From positions 1 to 51,343 of the forward strand of contig CAITND010000050.1 in assembly GCA_903893625.1 (NCBI GenBank): 51,343 nucleotides of DNA, in the 5' to 3' direction. The DNA is from an uncultured Oscillatoriales cyanobacterium (GTDB taxonomy: Bacteria; Cyanobacteriota; Cyanobacteriia; Cyanobacteriales; Microcoleaceae). Below are positions 28,324 to 35,971 of this stretch, piece by piece. The position numbers were made by a program, and so were the translations under genes. Every line of letters begins with the position of its first letter. Positions within the stretch are counted from its first letter, which is position 1. The notes under the pieces are model-generated. The model was not told the DNA's origin and ran no database searches. It was given only the letters and a program-made list of their open reading frames with translations.

Positions 28324-28911
28324 TTATATCTGTTCTAGGAAATTTCTTAAAAGTTGTTTTCCAGAGTGGGTGAGAACGCTTTCCGGGTGAAATTGTACCC
28401 CTTGAATATGGGGATAGTCCCGATGACGAACCCCCATAATTGTCCCATCTTCGACCCATCCTGTAATTTCTAAACTATCAGGACAGGTTTCTCGTTCAAT
28501 CACTAAGCTATGATAGCGAGTCGCCGTGAAAGGATTCTCTAACTTTTGGAAAACACCCACACCTGTATGATGGATTGAGGATGTTTTTCCGTGCATAAGT
28601 TCAGGTGCAGAGATAATATTACCACCGAACACTTGACCAATACTTTGATGACCCAAACACACCCCTAAAATGGGTAAAGTCGGCCCTAATTCTCGAATTA
28701 ATTCTAGGGAAATTCCGGCATCTTCTGGACGACCTGGCCCTGGAGAAATCACGACAGCATCGGGTTTCATTTGACGGATTTCTTCTATAGAAATTTTGTC
28801 ATTTCTAAAAACGCGAACATCAGAAGCAATCGGTAATTCTTGACCCAATTCTCCTAAATATTGGACAATATTGTAAGTAAAACTATCGTAATTATCAATA
28901 ACAATAATCAA
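28324..28911 (-). CDS. trpG: anthranilate/aminodeoxychorismate synthase glutamine amidotransferase
   Basis: The 195-residue class-I amidotransferase has the catalytic Cys in LGVCLGHQSIGQ (about residues 76-87), the oxyanion loop PGRPEDAG, and the GVQFHPESVLT segment with the His-Glu pair near its end. It passes ammonia from glutamine to TrpE or PabB; sequence alone does not decide between TrpG and PabA. It follows dgkA by 3 bp. Confidence 0.92.
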   Translation of the reverse strand: MIIVIDNYDSFTYNIVQYLGELGQELPIASDVRVFRNDKISIEEIRQMKPDAVVISPGPGRPEDAGISLELIRELGPTLPILGVCLGHQSIGQVFGGNIISAPELMHGKTSSIHHTGVGVFQKLENPFTATRYHSLVIERETCPDSLEITGWVEDGTIMGVRHRDYPHIQGVQFHPESVLTHSGKQLLRNFLEQI

Positions 28912-28914
28912 CGT

Positions 28915-29430
28915 TTAAACTCCTAATAATGTCACGTTAATCCAGTTGATCAGAGGGGGTAAGAGTAAAATTGCCCCTACAAATAAGGCGACTAAAGCCG
29001 AGATTAAAACCGCCGCCGCCGCGCAATCTTTCGCAATTCGGGCTAAATCATGGTAAGACTGTCCAACGGTTAAGTCAACAACGGATTCTATGGCTGTATT
29101 CAATAATTCCATTGTCATCACAGCACCAATAGTTAAGCCAATAATTGCCACTTCTATTGTTGTTAAATGCAAAAAAAGACCAAAGCCTATTGCTAGAGTT
29201 CCGATGATAGTATGAATCCGAAAGTTTCTTTGGGTTCTAAAGGCATAACTAATTCCTGTCCAAGCATACTTAAAGCTAAGGAATAAATTAGAAGCTATTT
29301 TCCAAGATAATTCCCGGTCATATTTTTTCCCCATAGTATCGGAAAGATTAGACTTAGATCCAGTTGTTCCTTGAGGAAGGGGAATCAACGGAGTGGTAAA
29401 TGTTGAAAGAGAGGGTTTTTCGGCATTCAT
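28915..29430 (-). CDS. dgkA: diacylglycerol/undecaprenol kinase DgkA
   Basis: The 171-residue membrane kinase has a poorly conserved hydrophilic N-terminus (residues 1-45) and the family motif MELLNTAIESVVDLTVG (about residues 106-122), containing the catalytic Glu. Spans are near residues 69-85, 92-108 and 138-160. It phosphorylates diacylglycerol or undecaprenol, recycling lipid carriers. It lies between ybeY and trpG, an order usual in cyanobacteria. Confidence 0.9.
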   Translation of the reverse strand: MNAEKPSLSTFTTPLIPLPQGTTGSKSNLSDTMGKKYDRELSWKIASNLFLSFKYAWTGISYAFRTQRNFRIHTIIGTLAIGFGLFLHLTTIEVAIIGLTIGAVMTMELLNTAIESVVDLTVGQSYHDLARIAKDCAAAAVLISALVALFVGAILLLPPLINWINVTLLGV

Positions 29431-29529
29431 TAGTAAATCCTTGACTGATTACGCTTTCATACCTAGTCGGTTTATGTCTGATCTAGGAAGCAATTTATCA
29501 CAGTTTTCTTGATAACTTGAACTCACCTG

Positions 29530-30090
29530 TTAAACCGTTAACTCAATCGTTTTCAATAGCACCCGTTGTTGGTTTAACATTTCACTTAAACTTTCATCAT
29601 CAGGATGATCCCAACCTAAAAGATGCAATAAACCGTGAGTCGCTAACCATCCTAACTCGGTTTTTAGGGAATGTCCCTGCTGTTGAGCTTGATAGTGAGC
29701 GGTTTCCACCGAAATTACAATATCACCAAGATACAGCGATTGAGAAGATAATAGTTCTGCGGGTAGCGGACAATTTACCTCTAATGTAGCAAAGGCGAGT
29801 ACATCCGTTGGTTGGTTTTGGGAACGATACTCAGTATTGAAGGTTTGAATCTCCGTATCGTTCGTTAACCGTAAGCTTAACTCGTAACTGGATGCAGTCG
29901 GAAGATAGGGGTGTAAATAATTTAACCAAATTTGGAACCAATTTTCCCATTCTGTTACGTTCAATGGACAATCAATCGTAACGGCGGAAGACTCCATAAT
30001 ATTATTTTTAATGGAGTCATTTTCTGGGTTTTCTAGCTCAAACTTACCCCAAAAACAGTCCTGTATACTGACTTCAACTTGCACACTCAT
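29530..30090 (-). CDS. ybeY: endoribonuclease/rRNA maturation factor YbeY
   Basis: The 186-residue protein has the zinc-binding HGLLHLLGWDHPDD (about residues 151-164), matching the family HGxLHLxGxDH motif. NQPTDVLAFA and YLGDIVIS are also in place. It takes part in 16S rRNA 3'-end processing and ribosome quality control. The N-terminus has about 30 extra residues compared with short bacterial forms; an internal Met (MESSAVTIDC) is an alternative start. Confidence 0.93.
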   Translation of the reverse strand: MSVQVEVSIQDCFWGKFELENPENDSIKNNIMESSAVTIDCPLNVTEWENWFQIWLNYLHPYLPTASSYELSLRLTNDTEIQTFNTEYRSQNQPTDVLAFATLEVNCPLPAELLSSQSLYLGDIVISVETAHYQAQQQGHSLKTELGWLATHGLLHLLGWDHPDDESLSEMLNQQRVLLKTIELTV

Positions 30091-30121
30091 TAATAGACAA
30101 ATTTAATAAAAATCAAAAGAA

Positions 30122-30322
30122 TTAGCGAGTTAGGTAAGCTATTCCGATTAGCAATCCTAACAGAACCACTGTGGTTAATCCTAAGTGAAATAGGGATTTT
30201 CCACCTTTGCGAACCATATTTCGCATCGCTAATTTAACATAGCTGGGTTGGGGGTCGTTGGGTTTAACCTGCGGTTGTAGGTCTGAAGAAGATGGGGAAG
30301 GGGGAGAGGATGGGGTATTCAT
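30122..30322 (-). CDS. DUF3285 small membrane protein
   Basis: The 66-residue protein has a Pro/Ser-rich N-terminus, then SYVKLAMRNMVRKGGKSLFH and one membrane span (TTVVLLGLLIGIAYLT). This layout is a conserved cyanobacterial family of unknown function, DUF3285. It is just upstream of ybeY (31 bp), so it likely heads that operon. Confidence 0.85.
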   Translation of the reverse strand: MNTPSSPPSPSSSDLQPQVKPNDPQPSYVKLAMRNMVRKGGKSLFHLGLTTVVLLGLLIGIAYLTR

Positions 30323-30421
30323 AGGGGAAAATAGACCGACTGACTCGATCTTAACAAAAATGTTACATTTTATGAAGCGATCGCCCGGTCGAATCTATAT
30401 TCCGTAATCTCCCAGGGATGT

Positions 30422-31039
30422 TTAATCTTGGGTTTTCACTAACTCCGTGTTAAATTCGTTGAAGGAACGACGTCGCAATGTAACGGATTCAGAACGAGGC
30501 AATAAATCAAACACTTGGCGAAATACATCATCAATGGTTTCAAAGGCAACTTGTCCCTGTTGATCCAAAATTACTTTCCCCGACTGGTCAATTAATACGG
30601 TTTGGGGAACATAGCCTTTGTAATAATAGCCCGGTTCCTGGGGGGAATTTTTAGCATCGGGCAATAGGGTATCAACATTGACCGGAATAAAGTCAGCTAC
30701 CTTTCCGTAAAAACGCTGAAGTTCAGATACTGTTGTGACATATTTTTTACAATCTTTGCTATCGTCCAAGAAAAAGACTAATAAGGAGGGTCTACCTTGG
30801 TTCATCGATTCTGTTAAGGTGACTCGGGGTGGAACTAAGGAACCATTTCCTGCATACAGCGCAAAAATATTACCATCAAAGCGATCATCATCCAGAGCCG
30901 CTAAAGCCGAGGGTATAGCGGTCAAAAAGAATACACTGATCAGCATAAAGGCAATTACGAGGGATTTGAACCTCTGAAGACCTTGAAAGCACGGTTTGAG
31001 GACATTGAAGCCGAGATAATTCAATCGAGTTAAACGCAT
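30422..31039 (-). CDS. thioredoxin-fold photosystem I accumulation factor
   Basis: I place the start at the ATG at 31039 (MRLTRLNYLG); a longer frame to 31120 adds 27 poorly conserved residues. The about 205-residue protein has a membrane anchor (SLVIAFMLISVFFLTAIPSA) and a thioredoxin-like domain: LLVFFLDDSKDCKKYV and GYVPQTVLIDQSGKVI. Only one active-site-like Cys remains (DCKKY), with no CxxC. It resembles the thylakoid membrane factor known from Synechocystis Slr1796, required for photosystem I accumulation. It is transcribed away from the apc operon. Confidence 0.8.
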   Translation of the reverse strand: MRLTRLNYLGFNVLKPCFQGLQRFKSLVIAFMLISVFFLTAIPSALAALDDDRFDGNIFALYAGNGSLVPPRVTLTESMNQGRPSLLVFFLDDSKDCKKYVTTVSELQRFYGKVADFIPVNVDTLLPDAKNSPQEPGYYYKGYVPQTVLIDQSGKVILDQQGQVAFETIDDVFRQVFDLLPRSESVTLRRRSFNEFNTELVKTQD

Positions 31040-31350
31040 ATTATGGAGACAGCCATTAAGATGAGAAACGGAATCTATTGTTACATTTTTGGGGTGTATT
31101 TTACAAAAGTGATCGCACATTCAGAATTTATCCAATTGTATTCGGAATCGGGAAGGGGGAACCGCTTAACATTGAACAGCAATAGCAAATCAATGTTTTT
31201 TGAATATCAAAGAATAGAAAATAAGGAAAAAAGCAGCTATTTTTTGAGTCGTTAATTTAAAAAATAGCTGTTTTTAGGTTAAGTTTAAAAAAATTACTTA
31301 AAGTCATAAAAATATTCAAGAAAAGAGTAATGTCAGCCATTTTAATAACT

Positions 31351-31378
31351 GTCAACCGTCAACCGTCAACCGTCAACC
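31351..31378. repeat. heptamer tandem repeat (GTCAACC)n
   Basis: Four head-to-tail GTCAACC copies lie upstream of the apcA leader. Further GTCAACC/GTTGACC heptamers occur at 35938 and 43567. Confidence 0.88.
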
Positions 31379-31379
31379 A

Positions 31380-31863
31380 CCAACAATCAATCCCCCGGTA
31401 ATGTTAAAAACTATTACAATCCCGTTCAGAATGTGGACTCTATGCCTCAAAATACAAGCGATAGGTAGTAACGGTATTGGGCAAATGTCCACACCAGCTA
31501 CCCAACTTGCCCTACTATAGAAGCGACAAAAATCTTAAACCAATAGATTTTGATTGCGGATCACCAATCCATAATGGTTGGGAGGAAAGTAGCGGTGATG
31601 CTTGGACTTATATCTAAGCGGAATCGGTAGAGGTGATTTGTCAGCGCCTTTGAAGCTCAGATTATGGGCTATTCAAGAATCTCAGCATCTTTAGACGCTG
31701 AGAGTGTCAAAAAGCAGATACACTCTAAGATCATGCCTTGATCCAGAACGTATCTGAACAAGCAGGAACGCTCAGAGGTAACTCTGAGACTCTCCAACTC
31801 AGTTACATGGGTTTTCGGGAGAGTGTCAATCAGGAAAACGTTAGCTAAACGCTTTTGTAGAAA
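31380..31863 (+). promoter_or_regulatory. apcA upstream region with leader hairpins
   Basis: This 484-bp region holds no gene. Two clear hairpins lie near its end: TCTCAGC...GCTGAGA at about 31679-31702 and CTCAGAGGTAACTCTGAG at about 31770-31787, the latter a 7-bp stem with a GTAA loop. Long, structured leaders are usual for apcA. I could not assign a promoter box with confidence. Confidence 0.5.
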
Positions 31864-32349
31864 ATGAGTATCGTCACAAAATCCATCGTTAATGCCGACG
31901 CCGAAGCGCGTTACCTCAGCCCTGGTGAATTAGACCGAATCAAAGCCTTCGTCACCTCTGGTGAGCGTCGCCTTCGTATCGCCGAAACGCTAACTGGTGC
32001 CCGTGAGCGCATCATCAAGGAAGCTGGAAGCCAACTGTTCCAGAAGCGCCCTGATATCGTATCCCCTGGTGGCAATGCTTATGGTCAAGAAATGACCGCT
32101 ACCTGCTTACGCGACCTCGACTACTACCTGCGTCTGGTCACCTATGGAATCGTTGCGGGCGATGTCACCCCCATCGAAGAAATCGGGATCGTTGGGGCTC
32201 GGGAAATGTACAAATCTCTGGGTACCCCCGTTGAAGCCGTTGTCGAAGGAATTCGTGCCACGAAGAACGCTGCCTCTGGTCTGTTATCTGGTGAAGATGC
32301 AACCGAAGCTGGAGCTTACTTCGACTATGTAATCGGTGCAATTTCATAA
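31864..32349 (+). CDS. apcA: allophycocyanin alpha subunit
   Basis: The 161-residue phycobiliprotein has the phycocyanobilin-attachment Cys in [14 protein letters not shown] (about residues 77-90), and the usual length. It forms the phycobilisome core with ApcB and passes excitation to the reaction centres. It starts the apcABC operon; apcB follows after 68 bp. Strong codon bias (G/C-ending codons) compared with neighbours fits very high expression. Confidence 0.98.
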   Translation: MSIVTKSIVNADAEARYLSPGELDRIKAFVTSGERRLRIAETLTGARERIIKEAGSQLFQKRPDIVSPGGNAYGQEMTATCLRDLDYYLRLVTYGIVAGDVTPIEEIGIVGAREMYKSLGTPVEAVVEGIRATKNAASGLLSGEDATEAGAYFDYVIGAIS

Positions 32350-32417
32350 GTCCGATTGCTTGATCACATTTTTTAAACGATTCCTAGATTCAGCGACTAC
32401 AAGGAAATAGAACAATC

Positions 32418-32903
32418 ATGCAAGACGCCATTACTTCCGTAATTAATTCTTCTGACGTTCAAGGCAAGTACCTGGATGGCAGTGCTCTGGGCAAATTAAA
32501 AGCCTACTTCGCCACTGGCGAACTGCGGGTTCGTGCTGCTTCCATCATCAGCGCCAACGCAGCCACCATCGTCAAAGAAGCAGTAGCCAAATCTCTGCTG
32601 TACTCTGACGTCACCCGTCCTGGTGGAAATATGTACACCACCCGTCGCTATGCTGCTTGCATCCGCGACTTAGACTACTACCTGCGTTATGCCACCTACG
32701 CGATGTTAGCTGGCGATCCTTCCATTCTCGATGAGCGCGTTCTCAACGGTTTGAAAGAAACCTATAACTCTCTGGGTGTTCCCATCGGTTCTACCGTTCA
32801 AGCCATCCAAGCCATTAAAGAAGTGACCGCTAGTTTAGTGGGTGCTGATGCTGGCAAAGAAATCGGTATTTACTTGGACTATATCTCCTCTGGCTTAAGC
32901 TAA
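32418..32903 (+). CDS. apcB: allophycocyanin beta subunit
   Basis: The 161-residue protein has the [19 protein letters not shown] segment containing the methylated Asn position and the bilin Cys (about residues 69-87). It pairs with ApcA to form the (alpha-beta) units of the core cylinders. A ribosome-binding AAGGA lies at about 32400. The next gene, apcC, is more than 500 bp away, an unusually long distance in an apc operon. Confidence 0.98.
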   Translation: MQDAITSVINSSDVQGKYLDGSALGKLKAYFATGELRVRAASIISANAATIVKEAVAKSLLYSDVTRPGGNMYTTRRYAACIRDLDYYLRYATYAMLAGDPSILDERVLNGLKETYNSLGVPIGSTVQAIQAIKEVTASLVGADAGKEIGIYLDYISSGLS

Positions 32904-32983
32904 AACCGATGTTAGGTTTTCGATAGTGAATTTCGGCGAAGCCTTCAGGGCTCGTTTGATTCCCCATCTAAAATCTACACAAC

Positions 32984-33093
32984 CTTCAAGGCCAGGGAAG
33001 TCTGGAGTGAGTGCTAGACCGCCAAAGGCTTGTCTGTTTTTCCTGATAAGTTTTAGCGAGCTAGTATTGACTTCAGACTCCCGGCCTTTGAGC
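32984..33093 (+). ncRNA. long imperfect hairpin in the apcB-apcC gap
   Basis: AAGGCCAGGGAAGTCTGGAG (32988-33007) pairs, with small bulges, with ACTTCAGACTCCCGGCCTTT (33070-33089). The helix continues inward to GCTAG/CTAG with G-U pairs, giving about 30 pairs around a loop of about 43 nt. It may be a transcript-stabilising or terminating structure of apcAB, or a MITE-like insertion. A 66-codon minus-strand frame through it is not convincing. Confidence 0.55.
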
Positions 33094-33109
33094 ATTTAAC
33101 AAAATCGGA

Positions 33110-33380
33110 GCCAGAAGTCCCAAACCATCAGGAACGTTGGTATTAGGATGATCGGCGACCCAAAAATACAAATTATGTTGGAATTAGATTTTGCATCGCA
33201 TCACCCTAAGCGACAACCAAGCTAAACGGACTGTGCAGCAATAAGGTATTGGGTCTTGGAAGGACTCCGGCTAATTGAGGGAGTGTAAGACCTGCATAAA
33301 TTATGGAGTTTTAGAGGCGACCCCCGAAGAAATTAGAAGCCCACACCCTAAGCGGGGAGCTTTGGTGTTGGGTAGTTCAC
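33110..33380 (+). ncRNA. structured RNA, probable stand-alone HEARO/omega-RNA-like element
   Basis: Several helices stack in this 270-nt region: CCAAG/CTTGG (33217-33221 with 33255-33259), ACTCC/GGAGT (33264-33268 with 33280-33284), GGTCTT/AAGACC (33252-33257 with 33287-33292), and the terminal CCCACACC/GGTGTTGGG (33340-33347 with 33364-33372) before TAGTTCAC. Conserved-looking single strands are GCTAAACGGACTGTGCAGC and GAGGCGACCCCCGAAGAA. From memory this pattern matches HEARO RNA, the omega-RNA of IscB-type nucleases, but no IscB gene is present. I have not aligned it. Confidence 0.5.
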
Positions 33381-33426
33381 AAATTGATGTAAAACTTGTT
33401 AAATTTGCTCAGGAGAGATGAACCTC

Positions 33427-33630
33427 ATGCGGATGTTTAAAGTAACAGCTTGTGTCCCAAGCCAAACCCGGATTCGTACCCAACGGGAATTACAAAATAC
33501 TTACTTTACAAAGTTAGTTCCCTATGACAATTGGTTTAAAGAACAACAACGCATCATGAAAATGGGCGGTAAAATTGTCAAGGTGGAACTGGCAACTGGC
33601 AAGCCAGGAACCAACACGGGATTACTGTAG
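33427..33630 (+). CDS. apcC: phycobilisome core linker ApcC (Lc7.8)
   Basis: The start is the ATG at 33427, giving MRMFKVTACVPSQTR and the normal 67 residues. The in-frame ATG at 33418 lies only 1 bp after the AGGAGA ribosome site, while 33427 is about 10 bp away. The rest, including YFTKLVPYDNWFKEQQRI and KIVKVELATGKPGTNTGL, is typical of ApcC, the small linker of the core cylinders. The upstream 520 bp separate it from apcB. Confidence 0.97.
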   Translation: MRMFKVTACVPSQTRIRTQRELQNTYFTKLVPYDNWFKEQQRIMKMGGKIVKVELATGKPGTNTGLL

Positions 33631-33741
33631 AAGGCAGGAGGCAGGAGACAGAAGGTAGAGGGAAATAAGAAAAAAGAATAGAGATTTGTTCTTAATTCTT
33701 CATTCTTGATTCCTCCTGCCTCCTGCCTCCTGCCTCCTTCT
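33631..33741 (+). terminator. large inverted repeat of GGCAGGAG units after apcC
   Basis: GAAGGCAGGAGGCAGGAG just after the apcC stop pairs with the run of CTCCTGCC units at about 33712-33741. The right arm is a tandem octamer. The structure could end the apc transcript, though it is repeat-derived. Confidence 0.65.
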
Positions 33742-33813
33742 AGTATCTATTTCCTGACTCCCATTCCGCTATCATATTGGAGAAACGAAAAACCACCTGA
33801 ATAGAGGCGGGAA

Positions 33814-35916
33814 ATGGCAAGTTGGGAATTTCTAGTACAAAAAGAAGGGGACAATAGTTGGCTGACCTTAGAATCCCCGGATGTTGAAATTTTAGAAGGA
33901 CGCTACCGGATGGTAGCCCGTTCTGGCTATACAAACACCTCAATCGATGTTCGGATTATCTACCAAGATCTGGATGCGGTTCCACCCGTTCAACAGGTTC
34001 AAACTCGGACGTTGACCACCAATTCCGAAGGTTTAATGGTGGTGATGCCTTACACATCCCTAAAACCGGGAAATTGGCAGTTTTCTTGCGCGCCTCAACT
34101 GACGTCTGGGTTATTATCAACCGTTGGTAAAAGAACGATACAATTACGGGTTCTGCCGACAGAAGCAGAAGATTTTGATCAACCCTTTGAAGATACGGAC
34201 AATACGGGGGATACGAGGGATACGAGGGATACGAGGGATACGGAACCGCAGACGGTGAATATTACCCCCACAGAAACGACCTCCGTTGAGGTCAGACCGG
34301 AACCGGAGCCCTCCTCTAAAGTTGTTCAGTTTCCGACTTCTCGCTTCAATCCTGTTTCTGAACACCCCCAACCAAAGCCTCCAGATGCTGTAGAGACGTG
34401 CCATGACACGTCTCTGAATGCTCTGCACCTAATTTTAGAGCAAGATTCCTTTGTAGCTCGTTTGGGACAAGCCTTAATCGTATTAGGACGAGTCGAACTT
34501 TCCACCTCTACCCCGTCGTCTCAAGCTTCTACCTCTACTTATCCTGTCCTTGCTTCCCCAGCACTGCAATTCCGCTTACGCGACCCCCAAACCGCAGAAC
34601 TGTTATTTGAGGTTAGCCAACCCCTTCCCGCCTCTGACTTTCCCTTATTTTTTTCGGGTGTAGTTTATATTCCCTTTGAATGTAAAACCCGTTTAATTTT
34701 AGGGGAAGCGATCTTTTCTAATGATGGAGTTCCGGTGACGACCCAATCCTTTAACATTGTCACCCAGGTTGAACATCTCCTGGAAGCCATTGATCAGGGT
34801 TTTGGCACAGAAACGGATCAAGAAGACTTCCCTGACCTTTCTACCTTGGATCTGGGGGTTTTGGAGTTACCCGACCTGATGGATAGTACAAAGACGGTTG
34901 AACCTGTTTCTACGGTATTCTCAGCTTTGGAAACGGCGGCTATTCTTCCCCCTAAAATTCATTATTCTGCTTCTGAATCTCGACCTGGGACACCCCTAGA
35001 TTTACCCACATTCGGCCAGGGTTCAACGACTCAAGAGGTTCCATCCTCTGAGGTTTCATCAACGGATGTTGTGGCTTCCGAATCAATTGCTACAGACACC
35101 CCAGTTTCAATTTCACCGCTATTGGTAGGAGGTTCATCGGAATTGATCCCCGCCCCAAATCCGATGGAAATACCCGACCCGACAACTAAATCCAAACCCG
35201 ATCCAGAAGTTCAACAGGCGTTTCAAGCGTTGGATCTGAATAATCGGTTTTGGTCACGGTTAAATTCCTTAGCGCAGGATCAGGAATGGTCACAATGGAT
35301 TAAACGTGCTAACGTTAATCCCCTACCAGAAATTCCGTTTAATGCCGCTACTAATGTGGTTAAACGTTCCGATCAAACTGGATCAGAAACAGCACCTTCG
35401 TCCTTCCCTGAAGTAATCCATGCAATGGAAGAATTAGAAGAAATTGTGGTAGATGATGAACCTTTAGAATCTCCATCGGCATTTTTTCCAAAACGGAAAA
35501 CCTCGAAGGCAATTAAACCCGAAACCCCTGCCCCTAATCAACCCATTCCCTACGTTTTACCAGAAGATCAACAGGTTCCAGACCCTCAAATTGAGGTATT
35601 AGCCACAGAAATTGTGGCGGGAAGATTGGTAAAAATTCGGGTACGACTTCCCGATGGTTTACCCCGAATTTATGTCAAAATTTGGCTATTTGATCGGCAA
35701 ACTCGCAGTGTTGTTGATGGCCCTCGGTGGTTAACGGAATTTTCACCCAATGGGTTTGATCAAATTGAAACTACTATTGATTTAGAAATTCCTTACAGTA
35801 GTTTAGAAGTATTATTTGAAGCGATCGCCGTTGAAATGCAAACCCAACGAGAAAGCAACAAAATCACCATAGAACGTTCCGTGAATCCCCCTCCTGCACC
35901 GTCTTTGCCCCTTTAA
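33814..35916 (+). CDS. large cyanobacterial protein of unknown function
   Basis: The 700-residue protein has a beta-rich N-terminal domain (residues about 1-115, MASWEFLVQKEGDNSWLTLE and RYRMVARSGYTNTSIDVRI). Further beta-like domains lie near residues 210-330 and 590-690 (VLATEIVAGRLVKIRVRLPDG), joined by long Pro/Ser/Thr-rich linkers. I see no signal peptide. Two intergenic-type repeats are in frame: a 9-mer giving TRDTRDTRD near residue 132, and a GTAGAGACG palindrome at about residues 194-201. It may be a scaffold or surface-associated protein, but nothing decides. Confidence 0.6.
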   Translation: MASWEFLVQKEGDNSWLTLESPDVEILEGRYRMVARSGYTNTSIDVRIIYQDLDAVPPVQQVQTRTLTTNSEGLMVVMPYTSLKPGNWQFSCAPQLTSGLLSTVGKRTIQLRVLPTEAEDFDQPFEDTDNTGDTRDTRDTRDTEPQTVNITPTETTSVEVRPEPEPSSKVVQFPTSRFNPVSEHPQPKPPDAVETCHDTSLNALHLILEQDSFVARLGQALIVLGRVELSTSTPSSQASTSTYPVLASPALQFRLRDPQTAELLFEVSQPLPASDFPLFFSGVVYIPFECKTRLILGEAIFSNDGVPVTTQSFNIVTQVEHLLEAIDQGFGTETDQEDFPDLSTLDLGVLELPDLMDSTKTVEPVSTVFSALETAAILPPKIHYSASESRPGTPLDLPTFGQGSTTQEVPSSEVSSTDVVASESIATDTPVSISPLLVGGSSELIPAPNPMEIPDPTTKSKPDPEVQQAFQALDLNNRFWSRLNSLAQDQEWSQWIKRANVNPLPEIPFNAATNVVKRSDQTGSETAPSSFPEVIHAMEELEEIVVDDEPLESPSAFFPKRKTSKAIKPETPAPNQPIPYVLPEDQQVPDPQIEVLATEIVAGRLVKIRVRLPDGLPRIYVKIWLFDRQTRSVVDGPRWLTEFSPNGFDQIETTIDLEIPYSSLEVLFEAIAVEMQTQRESNKITIERSVNPPPAPSLPL
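34201..34242. repeat. 9-bp tandem repeat (GGGATACGA)n in coding sequence
   Basis: GGGATACGA is repeated about four times in the 700-residue gene and reads DTRDTRDTRD. The 9-bp unit preserves the frame. Confidence 0.88.
34392..34415. repeat. AGAGACGTG palindrome in coding sequence
   Basis: AGAGACGTG and CACGTCTCT form a 9-bp stem around CCATGA. It belongs to the same family as the perfect palindrome in FAAL2 at 12378-12405 and encodes about eight residues (ETCHDTSL). Confidence 0.8.
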
Positions 35917-35937
35917 TATTATTGGGGTTTGTTGTTA

Positions 35938-35964
35938 GTTAACCGTCAACCGTCAACCGTCAAC
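35938..35964. repeat. heptamer tandem repeat (AACCGTC)n
   Basis: Three copies of AACCGTC with partial ends fill the short gap between the 700-residue gene and the AAA/WD40 gene, ending a few bases before the latter's start. Confidence 0.85.
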
Positions 35965-35971
35965 ACTTGAC

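Noticed and set aside
31043-31255. 70-residue plus-strand frame
   Set aside because: It overlaps the upstream region of the photosystem I factor and has no recognisable features.
32895-33095. 66-residue minus-strand frame between apcB and apcC
   Set aside because: It runs through the long hairpin and overlaps the apcB stop; no ribosome site or recognisable family.
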